A stretch of 8,145 nucleotides of DNA from Oscillospiraceae bacterium (GTDB taxonomy: Bacteria; Bacillota_A; Clostridia; Oscillospirales; Ruminococcaceae): NCBI GenBank assembly GCA_017414145.1, contig JAFPQL010000051.1:1-8145 (forward strand). Direction: 5' to 3'. The notes below the pieces were generated by a model. It saw nothing but the letters and a program-made list of their open reading frames with translations, was not told where the DNA came from and made no database searches. Shown here piece by piece: positions 1 through 4,363 of the stretch. Numbering within the stretch: the stretch's first letter is position 1; every line of letters starts with the position of its first letter. Made by a program: the position numbers and the translations under genes.

Positions 1-417
1 GAGCTTGCGGATAAGCTTGAGGAGAACGGCGCAGAGGTCAGCTTTGCGATTCATCCGGTTGCGGGACGCATGCCCGGGCACATGAACGTGCTGCTGGCTG
101 AGGCGAATGTCCCCTATGAGCAGCTCAAGACTGCGGACGAAATGAATCCGCAGATGCCGAATACCGATGTCGCAATCGTCATCGGTGCAAATGACGTTGT
201 CAACCCCTCGGCGCAGACGGACGAATCCTCGCCGCTCTACGGCATGCCGATCATTAACGCCTATGAGGCGCGCACGGTATTCGTGCTCAAGCGCGGCAAG
301 GGCGCGGGCTTCTCCGGCGTGGAGAATCCGCTGTTCACAAATGACAACACGGTCATGATCTACGGCGACGCGAAACAGACTGTCTCGCAGCTAGTCAGCG
401 AATTTGAGGAAAGCTGA
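1..417 (+). CDS. pntB: NAD(P) transhydrogenase subunit beta, C-terminal part (5' truncated by window edge)
   Basis: The open frame runs from base 1 to a TGA at 415-417 and shows the last 138 residues. These are the NADP(H)-binding domain III of proton-translocating transhydrogenase, which exchanges hydride between NAD(H) and NADP(H) across the cytoplasmic membrane together with the alpha subunit. Visible family signatures are AIHPVAGRMPGHMNVLLAEA (residues about 16-35), the NADP-contacting VIGANDVVNPSAQ (about 60-72), a KRGKGAGFSGVENPLF stretch, and a GDAK motif near the end. The ATG at base 70 is internal, because homology continues upstream to base 1, so the true start lies outside the window. 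The C-terminus has the usual length. The gene is convergent with everything else here and is followed by a strong terminator 136 nt after the stop. Identification is by remembered family motifs. Confidence 0.96.
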   Translation, partial: ELADKLEENGAEVSFAIHPVAGRMPGHMNVLLAEANVPYEQLKTADEMNPQMPNTDVAIVIGANDVVNPSAQTDESSPLYGMPIINAYEARTVFVLKRGKGAGFSGVENPLFTNDNTVMIYGDAKQTVSQLVSEFEES

Positions 418-553
418 CCATCGGATTATCTGCATATGATACGCATAAAATTGTAACACTTTCCGGAATACAGAACGGCACGATATGGGCATTGCGCTGC
501 AGTGTGAGCGAATTGTTGAGATTGCAGACGGGAAGCTGGGCACATAAATTAAG

Positions 554-590
554 AAAACCGCGCTGACTTGTATTCGGTCAGCGCGGTTTT
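554..590 (+). terminator. Intrinsic terminator downstream of pntB (possibly bidirectional)
   Basis: A perfect 14-bp stem, 554-567 paired with 577-590, encloses a 9-nt loop at 568-576. The GC-rich core CCGCGCTGAC is flanked by AAAA on the left and TTTT on the right, and the T-run continues one base past the stem. This is the classic form of a rho-independent terminator. Because the arms begin with A and end with T, it could also stop transcription arriving from the convergent DUF4317 gene on the - strand. Confidence 0.9.
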
Positions 591-765
591 TGTGGGAACT
601 GTTTCGACTGGATACAGAAAAGTTTTATTGCTTGAAATCATTGTACTTACGCAGATTTCCGCATGACAGTGAGGACCGGTGTATGCAAGTCGTGGGAACT
701 CATCACGGGAACCTGCTTGGGAACTTGGCCTGAAAAATGCTGCAAAATACCGAAAAATATTTCTG

Positions 766-831
766 AATACGGAAATAATTTTCAGCAGCAGCTGTGATAA
801 AAGGTGCATAGCTGCGTGAAATTTCCGTATT
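766..831. repeat. Nested inverted repeat in AT-rich intergenic DNA
   Basis: The 11-bp arm AATACGGAAAT (766-776) is matched perfectly by ATTTCCGTATT (821-831). Inside it, GCAGCT (788-793) is matched by AGCTGC (810-815), so the two pairings nest and could form one long interrupted hairpin. No adjoining T-run marks it as a terminator on either strand. It lies in the 517-nt gap between two convergent genes. It may be a 3' UTR structure, a small RNA or a degenerate repeat; I cannot tell which. Confidence 0.5.
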
Positions 832-855
832 TATGCGATTTTTGGCTTTAGGACT

Positions 856-914
856 GGCGAGGGGCTCTGCCCTTGACCCGCGAGCTTTTTGAAAAAAGCT
901 CGACCAAAAACTTT
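856..914. repeat. Probable dispersed repeat with two adjacent hairpins
   Basis: The segment contains AGGGGC-TCT-GCCCTT (860-874, 6-bp stem with one G-T pair) followed closely by CGAGCTTTT-TGAA-AAAAGCTCG (881-902, perfect 9-bp stem), then an A-rich CCAAAAACTTT tail. I recognise this combination, with a GGGGCTCTGCCC core, a following CGAGCTTTTTGAAAAAAGCTCG-like stem and a CCAAAAACTTT end, as the style of a short non-coding repeat seen in many copies in gut Clostridia. That is from memory and needs a genome search. On the - strand it lies 21 nt beyond the DUF4317 stop codon, but there is no T-run after the stem, so it is a poor intrinsic terminator. Confidence 0.55.
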
Positions 915-934
915 AGTTTGAGTTACAGGATCCT

Positions 935-2113
935 TTATACCTGCGGCTGTTCGTCCCACGGTGCCGCGGAATCATCGCGCACGCCCGGCACCTTGAGGTC
1001 GTAGCCGTTGACCTCGATCACGGCATCGTCCAGCTCAATGACCATGCAGTGCCGCCCGTTGATCTGATCGAGCCGCACCTTGTCCTTCGCCTCATTCTTG
1101 ACATTGACCACAATCTCCGGCGTCCGGATGACTGTTTTCGGCGAAACAAGACGCTCCGGCTTCAGCGTCGTGCCGACTGTCTCCGAGAAAACCTCCTCGG
1201 TTCTTGCCAGACGCTCCTCCGGCACGCCCGCCTCTGAGAGCATCCGGTGCAGAATTCTGCCCGTCACCTCGGTCGGCGCGTCGTCGGTCTTGTTCTTCGC
1301 CACAATCTGTTCCAGCTTCTCATTCACCGTCGTGACCGTCTCGTAGGTCAGGTCGTCACCGAGCAGTGTGTCCAGCACCTGCTTCATATCGTCCTGCTCC
1401 GCCTCAATCGTCCGTTCCACATCGCACTCCAGAAATGTGTCTACCAGATGCTCATTCGGCGCGTTCGGCGTCTTCGTGTAGTAGAGAACATGGTGGACAT
1501 CCGTTGCGCGGTCGGAGAACACCGGAAAGAAAAAGCCGTCCATCGGCGCCTTGCTGATGATCGCGTTCGGATTATCCAGCCGGAGAATTTCGTCATCGGA
1601 ATGGTTGTAAACAAGCGTCCCCTCCGCCTTTTTGATCGGGCAGAGCGCACAGATCAGATAGCGGAACACGCGGTCAGAATTCTCCTCGTCAAGCTCGTCC
1701 ATCTTGTTCTTGCGAGGCGGATCGTACTGACAGTACGCCGCGATCACCGCATACGGCTCGTCAGATTCCAGTGCGGACGCCAGCTTGCCCAGAAAATCGA
1801 GTGCGGCGTCCTCCTGCTTCAGCTCCGATTTCAGCAGCTTTGTCAGGAAAGTCTGCGCGCCGTCCTCCCCGTAGGAGTGGTTGCGGAAGGGCAGCTCTGA
1901 GCTCTGCTTGCCGAGACTGGTATTCAGGACGCGCTTCATCGTGTCGTACAGAATCTGGCTCTCTGCCGTCGGGACGGACGACGCGTTCCGCAGACAGACG
2001 CCGCGGACATTCTGCTGCCCGTCGATGTACGCCGTCAGGACGCGGTGCATGATAAAATACTTCGCTTCCGGATTGAAATGGTTCCGGATCTCGCTCAATT
2101 CCTTGCGATTCAT
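935..2113 (-). CDS. DUF4317 domain-containing protein of unknown function
   Basis: 392 residues, read as a full-length member of the DUF4317 family known from Clostridia; its function is not established. The N-terminus MNRKELSEIRNHFNPEA, the central FRYLICALCPIKKAEGTLVY (about 150-169) and APMDGFFFPVFSDRATDVHHVLYYTK (about 189-214) match what I recall of the family. There is no signal peptide or membrane segment, so it is probably cytoplasmic. The second half (about 235-350) is rich in charged residues and probably helical. The ATG at 2113 is chosen because AGGAG (2119-2123) sits 5 nt upstream and homology begins at residue 1. An intrinsic terminator lies 25-60 nt upstream of the start and I see no promoter between, so its transcription is unclear. 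The TAA stop at 935-937 is followed by a probable dispersed repeat. Confidence 0.88.
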   Translation of the reverse strand: MNRKELSEIRNHFNPEAKYFIMHRVLTAYIDGQQNVRGVCLRNASSVPTAESQILYDTMKRVLNTSLGKQSSELPFRNHSYGEDGAQTFLTKLLKSELKQEDAALDFLGKLASALESDEPYAVIAAYCQYDPPRKNKMDELDEENSDRVFRYLICALCPIKKAEGTLVYNHSDDEILRLDNPNAIISKAPMDGFFFPVFSDRATDVHHVLYYTKTPNAPNEHLVDTFLECDVERTIEAEQDDMKQVLDTLLGDDLTYETVTTVNEKLEQIVAKNKTDDAPTEVTGRILHRMLSEAGVPEERLARTEEVFSETVGTTLKPERLVSPKTVIRTPEIVVNVKNEAKDKVRLDQINGRHCMVIELDDAVIEVNGYDLKVPGVRDDSAAPWDEQPQV

Positions 2114-2137
2114 CTGTGCTCCTCTCTTTCATGGGAC

Positions 2138-2173
2138 AAAAAAAGACTGCCGCGCGGCGAACCGGCGGCAGTC
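2138..2173 (-). terminator. Intrinsic terminator after the DUF1858 gene
   Basis: On the - strand, GACTGCCGC (2173-2165) pairs perfectly with GCGGCAGTC (2153-2145) around an 11-nt loop, and seven Ts follow directly (2144-2138). It begins 10 nt after the DUF1858 stop codon. The DUF4317 start lies only 24 nt past the T-run, and no promoter fits in that space. The hairpin may therefore attenuate read-through into DUF4317 rather than end the unit fully. Confidence 0.88.
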
Positions 2174-2183
2174 CGGCGGGTTT

Positions 2184-2381
2184 TTATTGGCTGATATGCG
2201 CGTTCAGCTTTGCGACCAGATCGTCGGCACTGACGCCGTGTACCGCACAGGCCTGCTCGATCGACTCACCGCGGGACGCCGGGCAGCCGAGGCAGTGCAT
2301 ACCCATCTCAAGGAAGAAGGGTGCGGTCGAAGGATCGGTATCGAGGATTTCGCCGATCACGGTATCTTTTGTGATTTCCAT
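2184..2381 (-). CDS. DUF1858 domain-containing small cysteine protein
   Basis: 65 residues. It belongs to the DUF1858 family, small proteins (or domains in larger redox proteins) marked by a GMHCLGCPAS-type motif; the precise role is unknown, and metal or persulfide/redox chemistry is often guessed. Here MEITKDTVIGEIL opens the protein, GMHCLGCPASRGES covers about 27-40 (Cys30, Cys33) and IEQACAVHG contributes Cys45. The frame is open 20 codons further upstream, but the ATG at 2381 has AAAGGA 9 nt before it (2391-2396) and gives the usual family N-terminus. An ATG at 2390 sits too close to that site. It follows the zinc-ribbon gene by 65 nt in the same direction with no terminator between them, so the two are probably co-transcribed, ending at the terminator at 2138-2173. 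Confidence 0.9.
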   Translation of the reverse strand: MEITKDTVIGEILDTDPSTAPFFLEMGMHCLGCPASRGESIEQACAVHGVSADDLVAKLNAHISQ

Positions 2382-2446
2382 AGCAAACATTCCTTTCATA
2401 AGAAAGCCGGGCACGATCAAAACCGCGCCCAGCTTCATCAATCAGA

Positions 2447-2725
2447 TTACTCCTGATTCTTCATCTGTGCATAGCACTCGCTGCAGTAAACCGCACGGTC
2501 CTCCTTCGGACGGAACGGCACTCTGGCCTCGCGGCCGCAGTTTGCACATACAGCAGTGAAGGTCTCGCGCTCAGTTCTGCCGGCATTCTTTCTTGCATCG
2601 CGGCAAGCCTTGCACTTCTTCGGATCGTTGGTGAAGCCCTTTTCCTGGTAGAACTCCTGCTCACCGGCGGTGAATACGAATTCCTGTCCGCACTCATTGC
2701 AGATTAAGGTTCTGTCTTCAAACAT
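2447..2725 (-). CDS. Zinc-ribbon protein (CxxC-x17-CxxC type)
   Basis: 92 residues with four CxxC pairs: Cys9/Cys12, Cys38/Cys41, Cys60/Cys63 and Cys81/Cys84. The first half, MFEDRTLICNECGQEFVFTA through KCKACRDARK, is the probable zinc-ribbon domain found widely in Firmicutes. The second half is the CxxC-x17-CxxC module, with exactly 17 residues between Cys63 and Cys81. Each half likely binds one zinc ion. The arginine/lysine-rich linker (about 42-52) would suit nucleic-acid or ribosome contact, but this is inference. The start at 2725 is supported by GAGGA 7 nt upstream. It is the likely first gene of a pair with the DUF1858 gene. I find no convincing sigma-A promoter in the GC-rich, hairpin-rich upstream gap. 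Confidence 0.9.
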   Translation of the reverse strand: MFEDRTLICNECGQEFVFTAGEQEFYQEKGFTNDPKKCKACRDARKNAGRTERETFTAVCANCGREARVPFRPKEDRAVYCSECYAQMKNQE

Positions 2726-2792
2726 TTGTTTTTCCTCGATTCTTGAATTTTGGACCGCGGTCGTATTTGCGCCACCACTGGTTGCTGATCAT
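2718..2792 (-). CDS. Possible 24-residue upstream peptide overlapping the zinc-ribbon start
   Basis: An ATG at 2792 opens a 24-codon frame ending in TGA at 2720-2718, which overlaps the first 8 nt of the zinc-ribbon gene in a different frame. The peptide is strikingly basic and aromatic, with the core NQWWRKYDRGPKFK, and does not look like random GC-rich translation. Overlap with the next start would allow translational coupling. Against it, no ribosome binding site is properly spaced from the ATG (a GAGGG lies about 14 nt away), and I recognise no family. Treat as a candidate only. Confidence 0.22.
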   Translation of the reverse strand: MISNQWWRKYDRGPKFKNRGKTNV

Positions 2793-2800
2793 CGCTGCGG

Positions 2801-2948
2801 GCAAAGCCCTCGTAGCGAAGGGGTTTTGCAGGTGAAAAGCTTCACACGCGCTGGAAGAAATGCTGCCGGGTCATGTGATTTCAGGGTCGCCGAATGGCCC
2901 CACCCTCGGAGGGACAGTCTGCCGGACTGTGCGGGCAGAGCATCTGCC
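2801..2948 (-). other. Hairpin-rich intergenic region between sigma factor and zinc-ribbon genes
   Basis: The 255-nt gap 2726-2980 has no convincing gene besides the candidate peptide at 2718-2792, but carries five potential hairpins. These are GCAAA/TTTGC extended to 10 pairs on the + strand with two G-U (2801-2829); GTGAA-AAGC-TTCAC (2832-2845); CCCT-CGG-AGGG (2903-2913); ACAGTC-TGCCG-GACTGT (2914-2930); and GGCAGA-GCA-TCTGCC (2934-2948). The last three are nearly back to back. None is followed by a T-run, so none is an obvious terminator for the sigma gene. It could be a dispersed repeat element or a structured UTR. Confidence 0.45.
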
Positions 2949-2980
2949 GTTCTGTGCAGTGATCTGCGTCTGTCTTTCCG

Positions 2981-3583
2981 TCAGGCTTGCGCCCCGCGGC
3001 CCCGGACAGCTCGGAGTTTGCGCCGGCCACGCTGCACAGCGTTGTCCACGCTTTTTTCGGAGATATGCAGCCGACCGGCAATTTCCCGATAGGAAAAACC
3101 GCCTGCCGCCAGACAGATGATCTCCATCTCCTGTCTGCTCAGCACTTCCGTCAGCTCCCGGTACAGCTCTGTGACGCGCTCCTTCGTCAGAAACAGCTCC
3201 TCAGGCGATTCATCGTCGTCTGCGAGCAATGACTCTGCGCCGATCTCGGGATCGTCCAGAGACAACCCGACAGGACGCCCGGAGGGATGCGCCGAACGCG
3301 CTGCATTCCGGATGCGGTTGCGGATGCACACCGCTGCAAAGGTACGAAAGCTCGCCGCACGGTCCGGATCATACGCTGAAACAGCCGTCAGCAGACCGAT
3401 CAGTCCTTCCTGCACATAATCCTCTGCGTCCGCAGCCGAAGCCGCATAATCAGAGGCGATCCGCAGCACAAGCTGCCGGAAGCGCAGAACCAGCACAGAA
3501 TCTGCCTGCGGGTGCTTCCGCATGACACCGACCAAAGCCTCATCAGACAGTGCAGAGAGTGCTTCAACAGAAAGATCTTCCAT
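2981..3583 (-). CDS. SigH-like sigma-70 family RNA polymerase sigma factor
   Basis: 200 residues. Region 2 spans about 34-92, with the core-binding and -10 recognition segment DAEDYVQEGLIGLLTAVSAY and the following ASFRTFAAVCIRNRI. A linker with SPEELFLTKE (about 126-135) leads to region 4 (about 140-191), whose helix-turn-helix is SYREIAGRLHISEKSVDNAV and then QRGRRKL. This layout, including PEELF and KSVDNA-QR-RRKL, closely follows SigH (Spo0H) of Bacillus and Clostridia, a stationary-phase/sporulation/competence sigma factor. Whether it is the functional sigH orthologue cannot be settled here, so no symbol is given. The frame is open 17 codons further, but the ATG at 3583 has a perfect AGGAGG (3589-3594) 5 nt upstream. 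It has its own promoter with an operator-like palindrome. Confidence 0.9.
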   Translation of the reverse strand: MEDLSVEALSALSDEALVGVMRKHPQADSVLVLRFRQLVLRIASDYAASAADAEDYVQEGLIGLLTAVSAYDPDRAASFRTFAAVCIRNRIRNAARSAHPSGRPVGLSLDDPEIGAESLLADDDESPEELFLTKERVTELYRELTEVLSRQEMEIICLAAGGFSYREIAGRLHISEKSVDNAVQRGRRKLRAVRGRGAQA

Positions 3584-3605
3584 CGAAACCTCCTCGCCGT
3601 CCTTC

Positions 3606-3617
3606 GGCAGTACTGCC
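3606..3617. repeat. 12-bp perfect palindrome in the sigma factor leader
   Basis: GGCAGTACTGCC is fully self-complementary. It lies in the predicted 5' UTR, 11 nt upstream of the AGGAGG site (3589-3594). It could be a protein-binding half-site pair; as RNA it would form a hairpin only with loss of the central pairs. Chance occurrence is possible. Confidence 0.3.
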
Positions 3618-3681
3618 AGCAGTCTACCCGTCAAATCCGCCCGCCGCGCAGAACCGCAGCGGCAGAGTATGACCTGATTAC

Positions 3682-3710
3682 ATCATATCCGAAAAGCGGA
3701 TATTTGTCAA
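3682..3710 (-). promoter_or_regulatory. Sigma-A promoter of the sigma factor gene
   Basis: On the - strand a consensus -35 TTGACA (3710-3705) and a near-consensus -10 TATGAT (3687-3682) are separated by exactly 17 bp. Transcription would start near 3675, giving a leader of about 90 nt before the ATG at 3583. This is the best promoter match in the window, and it implies strong housekeeping-sigma transcription unless repressed. Confidence 0.85.
3685..3703. promoter_or_regulatory. Operator-like palindrome inside the sigma factor promoter
   Basis: ATATCCG (3685-3691) and CGGATAT (3697-3703) are a perfect 7-bp inverted repeat around a 5-bp centre. It fills the whole spacer except one base and overlaps three bases of the -10 box. 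A dimeric regulator bound here would block RNA polymerase. I cannot assign it to a known operator consensus; it is not the LexA, CIRCE or Rex motif. Confidence 0.6.
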
Positions 3711-3718
3711 GAGATAAT

Positions 3719-3741
3719 GCGAAATTTCCCGTTCATTTCGC
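3719..3741. repeat. Inverted repeat upstream of the sigma factor -35 box
   Basis: GCGAAAT (3719-3725) pairs with ATTTCGC (3735-3741) across a 9-bp centre, starting 9 bp upstream of the -35 element on the - strand. It may be a second regulatory site, or a weak 3' hairpin after the fumarase gene; no T-run follows it. No other terminator is visible in 3711-3796, so fumarase transcripts may read into the sigma gene. Confidence 0.4.
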
Positions 3742-3796
3742 AACAAAACGGCAATTTGCATATCTTTCAACAAGTAAAATTGTGAATTCGGCTGAA

Positions 3797-4360
3797 TCAG
3801 CCCTGCTGTGCAAAGGCTGCTCTGCCGTCCCGGAACAGGTTGCCGCCGTGCGAATCAATCGCCGTCAGCAGCGGAAACTCCGAAAAGGTCAGCCGCTTGA
3901 CCGATTCACAGCCGAGGTCCTCATAGGCGATGACCTCGCAGGCCGTGATATGTGACGCAGCCAGTGCGCCCGCACCGCCGACCGCACAGAAATACACCGC
4001 ACGGTTCCGCCGGATCGCCTCACAGACCGCCTCAGAGCGCTCGCCCTTTCCGATCATCGCAAGCAGTCCGGCATCCAGCAGCATCGGCGCATAAGGGTCC
4101 ATTCTGCTGGAGGTGGTCGGTCCGCAGGCGCCGATCGGGCGGCCGGGGGGCGCGGCTGTCGGCCCCGCATAATAGATCACCGCATCCTGAAGCGGATACG
4201 GCAAATCCCCTTCCCCGCGCATCGCAGCCGCAATGCGTTTGTGGGCGGCATCGCGGGAGGTATACACAGTTCCCGAAAGGAACACCCGGTCGCCGGCGTG
4301 CAGGAGCTGCTGCTCCCGCACGATCTCCGGCAGATCGGTTACAAGACAATGATAATCCAT
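3797..4360 (-). CDS. Class I (iron-sulfur) fumarate hydratase, beta subunit
   Basis: 187 residues, the usual length of the separate C-terminal subunit of two-subunit [4Fe-4S] fumarase or the related L-tartrate dehydratase. With the alpha subunit it interconverts fumarate and malate in the cytoplasm. Family motifs are AGDRVFLSGTVYTSRDAAHK (22-41), IGACGPTTSSRMDPYAPMLL (76-95), MIGKG (102-106), GGAGALAASHI (128-138), YEDLG (146-150) and FPLLTAIDSHGGNLF (162-176). The cluster-bearing catalytic alpha subunit, normally just upstream, is absent. The neighbour 3 nt upstream is instead a DivIVA-like gene. The start ATG at 4360 gives the family N-terminus; its ribosome site is weak, which suggests translational coupling to the upstream gene. 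Fumarase versus tartrate dehydratase cannot be separated on the beta chain alone. Confidence 0.92.
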   Translation of the reverse strand: MDYHCLVTDLPEIVREQQLLHAGDRVFLSGTVYTSRDAAHKRIAAAMRGEGDLPYPLQDAVIYYAGPTAAPPGRPIGACGPTTSSRMDPYAPMLLDAGLLAMIGKGERSEAVCEAIRRNRAVYFCAVGGAGALAASHITACEVIAYEDLGCESVKRLTFSEFPLLTAIDSHGGNLFRDGRAAFAQQG

Positions 4361-4363
4361 GGA

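Noticed and set aside
549..809. 86-codon open frame on the - strand in the intergenic gap
   Set aside because: It runs through the pntB terminator stem, has no good ribosome site and resembles no family.
881..902. Hairpin after DUF4317 as an intrinsic terminator
   Set aside because: The stem is perfect, but on the - strand it is followed by CGGGTCAAGG rather than Ts. It fits a dispersed repeat better.
1247..1900. 217-codon open frame on the + strand
   Set aside because: It is antisense to the DUF4317 gene, with a low-complexity Arg/Val/Leu translation and no ribosome site.
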